From: Dinochytrium kinnereticum
Taxonomy: Eukaryota; Chytridiomycota; Chytridiomycetes; Chytridiales; Chytridiaceae
Length of the DNA: 64,000 bases
NCBI GenBank assembly: GCA_027604005.1
Contig: JADGJT010000024.1
Coordinates: forward strand, 43,065 to 107,064
Direction of reading: 5' to 3'
Each line of letters begins with the position of its first letter. Positions within the stretch are counted from its first letter, which is position 1. A model generated the notes under the pieces. It was not told where the DNA came from. It saw nothing but the letters and a program-made list of their open reading frames with translations, and did no database searches. Of this stretch, positions 43,725 to 54,500 are shown piece after piece. The position numbers were made by a program, and so were the translations under genes.

Positions 43725-45845
43725 ATGGACAGCTACCTCAACCAGCTCCAGGCTCTCATGGGGCCATCGACACCGCCACTGCCATCACATCCCAAACGAT
43801 CCAAATCCGTCACATCCCCTTCAGCATCCCGTCATGCGTTCACCTTCAATATCCCTGATGTTGCTCCCTCGGCGATCGGGGGATCTCAGCAAGAGCAGCA
43901 GCAACCTCAACCATCAGAACAGGCACAACCACTCCCCACTCCCGTGAGATCCCGACCTCGAGCCAACACCTCAAAGACTCTTAAGGATTTGGAGATGCTG
44001 TCGAAAAGTTTGCAGGCCAGAGCGCAGGAGATTCCGATCACATCGATGCCTCCACAGGAACCTGCAATGATCGCTCAACAGCAACAGCCACCCCGAGTGA
44101 TCGGACCTTCACAACCTCCGATCAGCCTTGGCCAACAACATGCACCACCGCAAGATCTCCTGGACTTCTTAGCCTCAGCGTCGTCGTTGGACTTGTTCAA
44201 GGGTGGGCGGATGAAGTCAAAGGCTGTGATGCCTTCTGTTGAACGAGATAAAAGCCTTCCTCCACTACCTCCCTCATCCAACCCAGCATCACCGCAGCCA
44301 CAGGAAGCTTCGTTGGTGACAGAACTTCAAGGCCCACCTCGCATGCAGCGATCGGTTTCATTGCATGCAAGTAAATTCACGGGGGAGACAACACCACCGT
44401 CGGCACCTGAGTTCCCATCCAGTTTAATCTCCACCAAAGACTTTATGGCCACCATCTTTTCATCCCTTGACTCTGTGGCGGCGGCCGCTGGGAGGGATGC
44501 AAAGGATCTTTCCCCATCAACTGGATCAACCCAAAAGATCACCCCTAAGGACCAGCTACTCCCATCAGCAATTTCATCCGAACCTCTGACACCTCCAACT
44601 ACCCCGCAATCAGCAAAGAGAAAGTCATCTGAAGCTGATGGCAGTCCAACAGCGACCAGAAGACCATCGACGGAAGACCCCCTGGCGGCTTTCCCCGAGG
44701 ACGTCCACAGAAAGTTGGCAGACATGGTTCGAAGCCATCGAGAGAGAAGAGATTCAGATGCCACCGTTCCAAAATCCCTCACCGAGTCCATACATTCTTC
44801 CTCATCAGTCAAGGAGAGCAGCAGTGTGCAAGGCGGTAGTTCCGATACCTCTGCAGTGGAAATAGCAGTGGCTGCGGAACCAACAACAGTCGAGACTGGT
44901 AGTGAAGTGACGAGTGGGCCCTCTGGACCATCAAACGGATCAAAAACGGTCATCATCACCGAATCTGAGGATGGCGGTTCACATAGACAGCCGCGGGAAC
45001 GTTCCACCTCCCATCCAGCTGAAGGCACTTCATTCCCTGGCTCAAAACCTCTCACAGCATCCGATCTCAATCGTCATCGTCACCAAAACCTCCCACCTCC
45101 ACCTCCTCGTCTTCAAAGCTCCAGCACAAACCCAGCCCCGGTCGCGACCTCTGCAGAGCCTGAAAAACTTGATCGCATCATTGCCGCGATGATGATGCAT
45201 CAAAATGGTGTGAATCCTCCTCCAAGGGGCCCGATCACGCATAGTTCTAGTTTGCATAAACCCAATCGACCAACCGCTGCCGCGCAGCTGCCTTTGCGTT
45301 CAAAGAGTTTGAATATTGGGCAACTTGCTTCCTCGGATCCTTCTCCACATCACATGAGGTTTCCTCCGCCTCCCACCATGCCTCCCCCTCCGACTCAACA
45401 ATCCTATCCTTCATCCGTTCCTCCTCCACCGACGCAACCTTCTCACACTTCAGCTTCACAACCCCCATCATCGTCCATCCACCACCTTCCACCAGCACCC
45501 AAACGCACTGAATCAATGGCAGCAAGACAGCAACCTCCACATCAACGACCCGCTCATTCTGTCACTGTTCCCGCTTTTCATATTCATCCTCAGAATTCTG
45601 TTGCGTTGCCTTCTGTGCCTCTCGGCGACGGAGGATATCTCGGGGATGTGCCTCCTCCACCTTTTGGGCCGGCTGCAAAAACTGTGGTCACGGGAATGGG
45701 GATGATGCCTGCGCACGGGATGTCGGATGACGCTATTTTGGCGGCGTTGAAGAATATTAATGTGGGTAATATTGAGAGGTTGCCGCCCAGAAAGGCTTCG
45801 TTGTCTTCTAGTAAAGCTGCGGCGGTTGGGTTAGAGAATCTTTAG
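43725..45845 (+). CDS. Proline/serine-rich protein of unknown function
   Basis: One uninterrupted frame of 706 residues begins at an ATG (MDSYLNQLQALMGPS). It is rich in Pro, Ser, Thr and Gln with repeated PPPP and PPPTQP tracts that could bind SH3, WW or profilin. A small charged helix (HRKLADMVRSHRERR, about residues 325-345) and a conserved-looking C-terminal helix (MSDDAILAALKNINVGNIERLPP) are the only ordered parts visible. No TM segment, signal peptide or catalytic motif is present. An intrinsically disordered adaptor is the likely class. Codon usage and lack of stops support it as a real gene; no family was recognised. Confidence 0.7.
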   Translation: MDSYLNQLQALMGPSTPPLPSHPKRSKSVTSPSASRHAFTFNIPDVAPSAIGGSQQEQQQPQPSEQAQPLPTPVRSRPRANTSKTLKDLEMLSKSLQARAQEIPITSMPPQEPAMIAQQQQPPRVIGPSQPPISLGQQHAPPQDLLDFLASASSLDLFKGGRMKSKAVMPSVERDKSLPPLPPSSNPASPQPQEASLVTELQGPPRMQRSVSLHASKFTGETTPPSAPEFPSSLISTKDFMATIFSSLDSVAAAAGRDAKDLSPSTGSTQKITPKDQLLPSAISSEPLTPPTTPQSAKRKSSEADGSPTATRRPSTEDPLAAFPEDVHRKLADMVRSHRERRDSDATVPKSLTESIHSSSSVKESSSVQGGSSDTSAVEIAVAAEPTTVETGSEVTSGPSGPSNGSKTVIITESEDGGSHRQPRERSTSHPAEGTSFPGSKPLTASDLNRHRHQNLPPPPPRLQSSSTNPAPVATSAEPEKLDRIIAAMMMHQNGVNPPPRGPITHSSSLHKPNRPTAAAQLPLRSKSLNIGQLASSDPSPHHMRFPPPPTMPPPPTQQSYPSSVPPPPTQPSHTSASQPPSSSIHHLPPAPKRTESMAARQQPPHQRPAHSVTVPAFHIHPQNSVALPSVPLGDGGYLGDVPPPPFGPAAKTVVTGMGMMPAHGMSDDAILAALKNINVGNIERLPPRKASLSSSKAAAVGLENL

Positions 45846-46726
45846 GGGAGCTTGGAGGTTGATTGTCTCCCCTTTTCTTGTTTCTCTCGGTGAACTCGGG
45901 TTTTTTTAATGTCTTTTTTTTTCTTCTCTTCATTTTGAGTAATCAATCTGGGGACCCCCTCTCTTCTTTTTTGCCTCTATTTTCATATCTTTCTTCTGTC
46001 AATTGAGTTCACACCAGTTAACGTCGAACATGTGCTTTTACTGTCTTTATCTATGGGCACTTGCATCAATTCGTGTTTCTTTCTGCTTTTTCTTGTCATT
46101 TGCCGATCTCGGTCCTCCTCTCTGGTGAATTCTATTGATTGTTATCTCAGACTGTCTCTTTCTGCAGTTTTCCCTCTCAACATAAAGTTGAGAAGGCGAA
46201 AGAAAAAAACTCCACCCCTCATGCTATGTTTGTCTGTCCGTTTTTGTTTGTAAGAGAATAACTTATTTCTGGAACCCCTCCCCCTTTTTTTTTTGTAGAA
46301 CCTTGGCTTTATCTGGTTTTTTTCTTTCTTTCCCTTTCGCTAGACTTTGTTCACGCTCTTATACATCAAGTTATAAATATAGAGGATTCATTTCTTCGCA
46401 TTCGGGTGTTTTCTTTTTTTTCTTCAACATGTTCATGGTTGGCAAATATATCTTTGACTGATGGCAAACGCAGTACGCAATTTTTTCATTCAGGCTATTT
46501 CTGGTTTGGTATGGGCTTATGCAGGAAGCAGGCAAAAGCATCAGTCAACCAACAGATAAAAAAAAAACCTCAACCACCCTCATCCCCAGCCCGCGCATAT
46601 CCGAGCTCTGCAGCACATCATCATGACCACCAATATACATCCAATGCAAAAATCATAGCACGCATAGATATTCCAAACAAACAAAAGATCGCAAAAGGAA
46701 AAGAATAGAAACAAACAAGCCCCCTC
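45846..46726. other. Convergent 3' region, T-rich
   Basis: This holds the 3' UTRs of the proline-rich gene (+) and of the thiamine pyrophosphokinase gene (-). It is pyrimidine-rich with several T runs up to about 46430. No coding region is supported. Confidence 0.5.
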
Positions 46727-48381
46727 TCACTTCCAAAGATTGCACTCAACGCTCCACAAAACAGGTTCATCCGTCCTCACTTTCACAACAGCGATCCCTT
46801 CATGGCCTCCTATCTCGAACGCGTTGGAGGTGCTGACCATCCCGCCGAATGATGAGGGCATGGATTTGTCTAGAGAGAAGAGATTCGGTTGGGTGGAAAT
46901 TTAAGGGGGTGTTTTTTTTCGTGCTGATGAGATTAGGTAGGGAAGAGGGGTTTACCTATGTTCCATTTCAGACCCTCAGTTTCCATGTGGGCAGCCTTGC
47001 AACCAACTGGGAGGAGACCGCAGGTGGGTCCTTCAATACTTCGGTCGCATTCAATGCGGTGCTCGAATTCCTGTAAGAGATGGCAGCCAATATGAGAATA
47101 ACAAGCAAAACCAAAACCAAAAAAAAAAAAGGAAGCCCTAAACCACTTACCGGCGTCAGCAGCACCACTAAGCTATCACAGCAGACCAAATAAACTTTCC
47201 TCGTTCCTCCCATATTATAAATCTTGTTAACACTCGCCATTGTCTGATCAAATCTCCCCCCAAGCGCACCCATCACTATAACCTCATAAAACGGTGGCAC
47301 CTCCCCTGGTCTCCTGTGACCCGGCTGAATGGGGACATCAACGGCTTCGGCCACGGAGGGGGGTGTTGGGAGGTTGCATTGAGTGTATTCTATGGATTCG
47401 ATGTGGGAAACGCATTTACCAAGGTCGGTCGAGTCTTGGTCTTCAATCTTTTCGATGTGGACGTTCTAATATCGGGAGAGGTTGCGGTTATCAAGTGGGT
47501 GACATAATCCTTCTTGTCTCCCCATTTCAGACCACCTTAACGCCTCTCCACCCATCCTCCTCACGCGCAAGCACTTCACCATCACACCTCGGAGACTGAA
47601 TGAACAGGATTGAAGTGCTAAAGAGACGGAGAAAGAAGCTAACATGATGAGCATACCAAACCTTGACCTCGTTTCGAAGCGAGTCAAGGTCCCCCAGGAT
47701 TCGGTCCGGCAAAAAGCGTCGCCGAGTCTCGTCATCCCCGCAGAGGTCGAAAAGACGGTTGGCTCCACCGTCGGCGCAGAGGTGGATAGATGCTACGTTA
47801 TTATTGAATGGGTTAATTTACTTGAGAGATGCTTACGAGAGAATGGTGCATGGGGGGCGGGGAGGAAATGGTGGAAGAGATCATGAGCGTCTTTAATTAG
47901 GGGTTATACTCAAGAAATAAAAGCAGGGTGCAGCGGTCGAGTGCTGAGTGCTTCTGTTTAATGAACGTCGTCGTGTTAACCACCCATACACAGCTACCCC
48001 TACCATAACATCCTCAACCCCTTTTATCGTGTCCAAAAAACCACCTTTCACTCATCCGCCAACCAACACAAGCAAAAGAAAACAAAACACACTCTTCCGC
48101 CAGCCTTCCAAAACCTTCCAATCCATCAAACCCATCCTTTCTCAACAGAAGCGGCACCCCAAAACAAAAAAAAAACCATCAAAGAAACGATCCTGAACAG
48201 GAAACTCACTGGCCATCCACATTCTCTCGAGCCACGACAACGCCCCAAGCGGTTGGTTCAGCATGATCAACGCTGCTGGAGTCTTTGTGAGTGCGCCAGG
48301 GATGAGCACGGCGGGGTCTTTCGGGGAAAGGGGCTGGAGGAACCATGAGGGTCGCCAGACTCGTTGATCCTTTTCACGCAT
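46727..48381 (-). CDS. THI80: Thiamine pyrophosphokinase
   Basis: Five exons (48210-48381, 47644-47792, 47151-47465, 46956-47070, 46727-46869) give 297 residues. The enzyme transfers pyrophosphate from ATP to thiamine, making thiamine diphosphate in the cytosol. Diagnostic blocks are present in order: [23 protein letters not shown] (nucleotide site), [13 protein letters not shown] (catalytic Asp pair), [47 protein letters not shown] and the closing SNAF segment of the thiamin-binding beta sandwich. Length matches the fungal family. Intron 1 is 417 nt, far longer than the others in this gene. Splice junctions restore every conserved block, so the model is well supported. Confidence 0.92.
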
Positions 48382-48931
48382 CGTTCAAGTGAAATTTGGT
48401 TTGTGACAAATGAAATGGTGGTGGTGGTGGTGGTGGTGGTGGTTGGGGGCATTCACGGTCGACGCTACAGATAACGAGTGATTCTTTTGGCGTGCGTTTA
48501 TTTACAGGACCATTATTAGTGCAAAGAAGAACGAAGGGAATGAAGATGTTGAAGGATAGAGGAATCTGGAGTGGAGATGGGGCGACTGGCCTCCGCAAAG
48601 TAAGTGATAATGAACGAGAACAGGAGGCAGTAATATCTCAGCACCTGCCCAATGTGAATCATGCGAAAAAAAAAAACAAAAGAAAAGAAATGAAGGCGAA
48701 AACAGAGTGCTAGAATGAACCACATTAGTAAGAATATAAAGTAGTATATGTGTGTGGGATGGCATGTAAAAATAAAAAAAACAATCATTTCCTCCACGTA
48801 AAGGCAATGGCACACAGCAGTACCCAGTCCCCTGTCCATACTGGAAGAAAACTTTGGAAGAAAGCAACAGCCTCGACTGAAAAGATTATTCGAACACCAT
48901 AATGCATATTACAGGAGACGTTTAAGCCAAT
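48382..48931. other. Promoter region of THI80 and 3' region of the membrane-protein gene
   Basis: Only a (TGG)9 microsatellite and A-rich tracts (near 48666-48690) stand out. No gene is supported. Confidence 0.5.
48416..48442. repeat. (TGG)9 microsatellite
   Basis: Nine tandem TGG units start 35 bases upstream of the thiamine pyrophosphokinase ATG (CCA on the transcribed strand), so they probably lie in its 5' leader. Confidence 0.95.
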
Positions 48932-50809
48932 TTATCTCCTAATTATCGTCTTCTCTGCTGGAACTTGGGGGAGCATCGAAAGAAGCTCCTCGACTTCCAC
49001 CGGTACCCTTCTTCCGGGAGACCCCCCACGTCCCATTCGTGAACCAGGTGATGAAGGTTCCCTATTCCTCGCATCACTGAGTGCATCAAAAAATAATTCA
49101 TCTGCCCTTCTATAGCGATCGGTATCGCTGCCGTATGGGAAATATTCCCTTGCGTATACATTGACGGGGTGAGATCGCGGCTGATAGTAGTTTCGTGAAT
49201 CAGAAGGATGGGTTGGGTCAAAGTGATTCTGTATCTCAAAGGAACGGGGAGGTCTTATCGGAGGCACTCGCTTTTGTGACGTTTCAGCCTCATCTCGTTG
49301 TAACGTTCCAGACGTGACGACAATCCCTGGGACCATTAGCTGAGCCCGCTCCCCCAATCTTTCATCGGCAACGCCACCCTGCGAAGGATTCCTCGAGAGC
49401 CTGCTCGAGTGAGTCCAGAAGATATCTTGGTTCGTCTGCTTCGAAGACGCCATTGGCAAACGATTCCCTCCTGCGTTCATTGGAGGCTCTTCAAACTGGC
49501 TGTGCTTCCCTCTAGTGTTCATTGGCAGCTCTTCAAACTGACTGCGCTTCCCTCCCGTGTGCGTCCCAGCACTTTGAGAATAAAGAAGCTTTGATCGTTC
49601 AAGATCAATGTTGCGCGGAACACGTCCTCCACCGGGTCCCCTCCTTACAGGCGAATCAGTTGCAACCAGCGCGTCTGTCGAACCGCTTCGCAAGGGGTTG
49701 GACGCTATCGTGCCGTAATCATCTCTGGAGATCCCTGGTGACCCTTTAGCCCCGATAACTGGCAGTGAGGAGGGGGAGATTGAAGATACATTCGTTTTTC
49801 GCTTCGCCGAACTGAAGTAGCAAGCTGCCAGACCGCACACCACAACAATGATGATGAAAACGACTGAACCAATGGACGCCAGAATCACCGGGTCTTTAAG
49901 AAAGCTGATAAATGAATTTGAGGGGTTGGTGGCTTGGTTCGATACGATTGTGGTTGGGGTGGGTATACTCTGCGATGCTGTGACAGAGTCAGTGGTGGAT
50001 GTCGAAGCAGGCTCTGTCAACAGGTCAAAAGTCAATGAACTTGGGGCATCCACTGACAGGGTTGCCGTCGAAGGTTCAATTGTGGTTGGTGTATCGCCCT
50101 CAAGGGTGCTAGTTGATGCAAGCAGTTCATCCACGATGATGACACTACCCACAACTCGAACCGGGCCCTCAAAAGCACAAACCGCATTCGGAACTGAGCT
50201 CACGCAGTCCCTCCAAGAGATATCCGCCCGATACAACCCTGCAGCCAACGACCTTGGGATGGTCACAGAGCAAGCGGAAATGCTGCATGACGCCCGACCA
50301 GCGGGAAGACCATCGCAAAGAAACCCGGCCAACTCATCCGATGCGGGGTCCACGGCATGGTCTCCGTCCTCACATGCAGGAAGCAGGGTTTCGGATCCAG
50401 ACAAGGAGAAAGTGGAGATGACTTTGTTTTGAATGGGGTTTGTGAGAATGAGCCAGATCTGGATGGTTGTGTCAGGCTGGTATCGGTCCAGGGATGGGGA
50501 GTAGGTGATGAATGTTGACTCTGCATGATGAAAGAAAGAAATGTAAGGTAAGGGGTCCATTTCCGGGGTGAGTGAGAGAAGATTAAACGTACGGGCGTTG
50601 CTGGCTGGGATGACTGTGAACACGATGAATATCGCAAGAAAGAATCGAAAGAGGGAGGATGCGAGTCGCTGAGATGATGCAGAGTTAAGCCAGCGCTCCC
50701 TGACATCCAACGTGCAGCCACCATCAAAACGTTCGTCGCCTCCACCCAGATACGACCGCATGCAAGTCGGTGGCCATGAATTCGCCCAAGCGTTTAAGTG
50801 AAGCATCAT
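48932..50809 (-). CDS. Single-pass membrane protein with Ser/Thr stalk
   Basis: Exons 50593-50809 and 48932-50520 give about 601 residues; the 72-nt intron (50521-50592) has GTACGT and CAG ends and, being stop-free and a multiple of three, can also be read through. A hydrophobic segment (LFRFFLAIFIVFTVIPASNA, about residues 53-72) serves as signal peptide or anchor. The outer part has six or more cysteines (for instance ACEDGD, FLCDG, ASCSISACSV, RDCVSSV, AVCAF), then a Thr/Ser-rich stalk. The TM helix is ILASIGSVVFIIIVVVCGLA, followed by a basic Arg-rich cytosolic tail with a tandem pair of near-identical 19-21 residue units (QFEELPMNTRG / QFEEPPMNAGG). The layout resembles fungal wall-stress sensors, but no WSC domain is seen. 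The start Met is uncertain. Confidence 0.7.
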   Translation of the reverse strand: MMLHLNAWANSWPPTCMRSYLGGGDERFDGGCTLDVRERWLNSASSQRLASSLFRFFLAIFIVFTVIPASNARTFNLLSLTPEMDPLPYISFFHHAESTFITYSPSLDRYQPDTTIQIWLILTNPIQNKVISTFSLSGSETLLPACEDGDHAVDPASDELAGFLCDGLPAGRASCSISACSVTIPRSLAAGLYRADISWRDCVSSVPNAVCAFEGPVRVVGSVIIVDELLASTSTLEGDTPTTIEPSTATLSVDAPSSLTFDLLTEPASTSTTDSVTASQSIPTPTTIVSNQATNPSNSFISFLKDPVILASIGSVVFIIIVVVCGLAACYFSSAKRKTNVSSISPSSLPVIGAKGSPGISRDDYGTIASNPLRSGSTDALVATDSPVRRGPGGGRVPRNIDLERSKLLYSQSAGTHTGGKRSQFEELPMNTRGKHSQFEEPPMNAGGNRLPMASSKQTNQDIFWTHSSRLSRNPSQGGVADERLGERAQLMVPGIVVTSGTLQRDEAETSQKRVPPIRPPRSFEIQNHFDPTHPSDSRNYYQPRSHPVNVYAREYFPYGSDTDRYRRADELFFDALSDARNREPSSPGSRMGRGGSPGRRVPVEVEELLSMLPQVPAEKTIIRR

Positions 50810-51557
50810 CCTCTCCTCGACAGCATCGTCTGGCCGTTACGTGGTCCCTTCGCTTCTCGTTGCTCCAAAAGACGACGGACGGCAGGGGCAGCGCACTTCC
50901 TTTAAAATCCATTTCTAGGCGTGTCCCACACGCGCAACCCACCCAACACAACCCAACTGAGCGAGCAGACCGCCAACCACCCACTTGCCTGTGGCGTGCG
51001 CCGCAATCCCCCCAGCACAAGACGGCGTTGGCCTCGAAAGGGTCGAAAGAGGAAGGAAAGCCAGTCCGGCCCGCCCAGGCTGGTGGTGGAGACAAGCAAA
51101 AAAAGTGTGGCAGCGAAAGGGGCTTTATTGGAACTTTATGGCCTCTGAACGCAAGTGAAACAACAGGGTTTGCCCTGGAAGCATCGTTTTAGAAATAAAA
51201 AGAAACGGGAAAGGCAACGACACGAAAATGTATCAAGAAACAAAGGATAGAAATAGAAGGAAAAAAAAGGTACGCAGAAAAGGAGATAAAATAAGCGCGC
51301 TAGAAATAGGGCAAAAAAAAGTAATAGTGGCTGGAAAACGACACCGAGAAAGAGCAGAGACGCTATTAGTAAGTCACAACAACAACAACAACAACAACAA
51401 CGATAACACAATATAAAAAAACAACAAAAAAAAACACCAGAAGCCAAAGAATCAAAAACATCGCGATACACTTTGGGTGACAGCAGCGGGCGATTATTTG
51501 CCCTACACACATTCCGCCAAACCAGAAAAAAGAAATCTCAACTAAAATAAAGGTTGA
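50810..51557. other. Intergenic region between two minus-strand genes
   Basis: No gene is supported. A (CAA)8 microsatellite lies at 51377-51400, and A-rich tracts fill 51190-51440. Confidence 0.5.
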
Positions 51558-54500
51558 CTAACGTCCCCCCATTTGACCAACCACCCCGCTTCCATTCACT
51601 AAAGGCGCCGCAAAATACTGCACTCGAGGCGGTGGAGGAGGTGGCGGCAAGTCCTCATCCTCCTCCTTGGGTGGCACTGGCGGAGGTAAAGGCAAATCCT
51701 TCTCCAAACTGGCGTTCTCAAACACAGCAGGAGGTGGTAACGGAAGGGGCGGGCTCGTCGAAAGTGATGCAGACACAGGCGCTGGAGGCAGTGGCGGCGA
51801 CATTGTTGATGATCTAGGTGGCATCGGGAGCGGAGAAGAGCTTATATGCCCTGTTGCACCGATGAAGTGAGTTGGTAAGGTCTTGTTGGGAGGAGGCGGG
51901 GCCACGCTCATTCCGTCCCACGAAACCGATGTCGCCATGCCAAGAGGAGAAGATGACGTGCCCCGCATCCTATCGGACTGATCAGTTCGGATAAGAGATT
52001 CGCCCAAATATCCTCCCCTCCCTAGACCAGAAGGCGCCACAGAGCCGTCCATCATATCCAAAGAAGAGTTACGCGACGGCACAATGTAGGAGCTCCGCGA
52101 TGATGGTTTTTTTAGAGCATCTGACTCCTCATCGACAGGAAGATAAAGCGCTGACCGTCTCCTAAACTCTTTGACCTGATCAATCAGCGATACCTCACCC
52201 TTTGGAAGAGGTTCCGGGGTTGAAGATGTAGGTATCGCTATCGAAGCCCTCATATCGGCGTGTGCTATCGCATTTGGTGGGGGTGGTGGTGGGGCGTCAT
52301 TCTTCAATGGCGGAGGACCGGGAGGCGGTGGTGGGGGTACGAAAGTCTTGATCTGGGTCACGCTCGCCTCTTCGTCTGAAACAGGTGGGGAAGGAAGCGA
52401 CCCAAATACATTAGCCGTCACATCCGAATCGACGACGTTATCCGCATCAGGTGGCGGAACAGGCTCGGCCCTCATGATTCGGGGAGGCGGTTCAGGCTTT
52501 GCAAAAGAGCTCACGGACGCTATGCTCCCGTAGATCCCCCAGGTCGCAGGGTGAGGGCTAGAGGTCGTTCGAGGCGGTGGGATGGGAGAGGGTGCTGCAA
52601 ATACCACGTCTTCGGTTTCCACTCGATCTTGTAATGCAGCACTTGTAACGGCAGAGGGAGGAGGAGGAGGAGGAGACATAGATTCGTCAAAAATAGGCTC
52701 TGTGACTAGACCCAAGCTGTAGATAGGAATTTCAAGTTCGTCAAGGGAAGGTGCCTTCGCAGCCTCCGTCAAGGTTGGCTCCTTGACGCAAGGAGTCGAC
52801 TCGGGAATTTCGAACGAGTCCGTTGGAATGGCAACGGGAGGCGATAAGGGCACTGAGACTGCCTCTTGCACCTCATGTACAGTATCGGCTTCAGGCACCT
52901 CCTCATCCTGTTCTTTCTCGATCTCACGGAATTCCTGAACGACCTTCATCTCCCGGACCTCCACGATCTTTTCTGCCTCTATTAGTTCTTGCACCTCCTC
53001 TGCCTGCTTCACATCCTGAACCTTCTCAATCTTTGGGACCGTCTGCAAATCTTCGGGCTCCTCACTCTTTTCTGCCTCTACCTGGGCCTCCTGCATCTCT
53101 TCGACCGTCCTCTGCACCTCCTGCACCTCTATGGTCTGCTTCACCTCTATCACCTCTATCACCTCCACATCTACAGCCTCCACCTTCCCAACTTCCTGCT
53201 CCACCTCCATCACCTCCACATCTACAGCCTCCACTTTCTCAGCTTCCTGCTGTCCATGCACTGCTTCAACAACAGCAGAGCCAGTTGGCCCCGCCACCTC
53301 ACCCTCAGAGCCCGCATCAATCAATGCCCTCTCATGGGCCTCCCGATCCTCCATCAAGATTGCCACAGCAAGTCCCAAATCATACCCAACAGACTCCAAA
53401 GCATAAAGCACCCCATCCAACTCAAACCCCTTGTCCAGCAAGGTCTCCACAAGCGTCGCTCGGCGAATCTGCTCATTTCCGTCAGTCGATGACGGTGGTG
53501 TTGAGGTCGCTGCGAGGGGAGAAGGGGACGAGGAAGACGGTGGAGCCTCCACGTTATGGGTGGGAGTGGGGGATTGAGCGGTCATGGTCGAGGTTGGCTC
53601 GGAGAACGAATCGATGGACGTTGGAGGCAGGGGAGGGGTGCGGGTTATGGCGGCGGAAGGGTTCACATGTGAAGGTACACCGATTTCATCTATGGGCGAG
53701 CCTCCGAGATTCTGAATTTGGGTCGGGGGCGGTGGTGGAGCAGTGGTCTCATCGGATGAAAGCAATGGCACTGTGCCGGGGATACTGGCGCCGGCAACTC
53801 CAACATCATCGATCCCCATGAACCTTCCGACAGGTAACGCCGATGATGTGCTTCCAATTTGATTTGACTGGGATGCCGGTGGTTTTGGGGAGGATGTTGG
53901 TGATAGAACTACTCTGGTCGGCGATGAGATGGAGGAGGCACCGGTTTGATGGACTGTCGTCGCTGTGACGTTTGATTGGATCTGAGAGGCGAAGATGGCG
54001 AGCGCAAAAGCGTAATCGGAGTCCACGTTCGCGTCTTTTTTTGAAGGATCTGCCGCCAACGAAGCAGCGAGGGCAGCATCTGATTCTACCATGGAGTTGG
54101 TTTGATCCCCAGTAGTTTGCATCCCGGATGACGGAGAAGCGCCCTCCTTATCACCCTCCTCAAATGGCAATGGGCCCAAAAGGAAGCTTGGAGCCTTTGC
54201 TGACCCGCTTGAGGTTGCAGAGGGGGGCGGTGATAAAGAAGAGGCAGGAGGTGTGGGAGGTTTGACACCAAAATACCCAGTCGCGAATCCAGGACTCGAC
54301 ACCGACCTCCCTTCTCCTCCAAATGCCTTTCCCCGCACCCCAGGGGAAGAGCCAGGACTGGTAGCATCACCAAAGAAACTTTGCAGAAGGTTCGGACGCT
54401 TCGGAGAGGCTGGAGACGCTTCTCCTGTGAGAGGAGATGAAGGTGGTGCCGCCAAAGTTGCGGACCTTGGCGTCTTAACAGATTTCGGAGGTTTCGGTGG

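Noticed and set aside
48120..48200. Thiamine (TPP) riboswitch look-alike in the long first intron of THI80 (GGGGTGC followed by TTGAGA on the minus strand)
   Set aside because: The second conserved half (CTGATC...GCGTAGGGAA) is not recognisable downstream and the spacing is short. A covariance search with the TPP model (RF00059) would settle it.
52823..53821. Plus-strand frame of 332 codons, rich in Pro, Leu and His, opposite the UBA scaffold
   Set aside because: It mirrors the repetitive Glu/Val and Pro coding of the minus-strand scaffold and lacks any domain.
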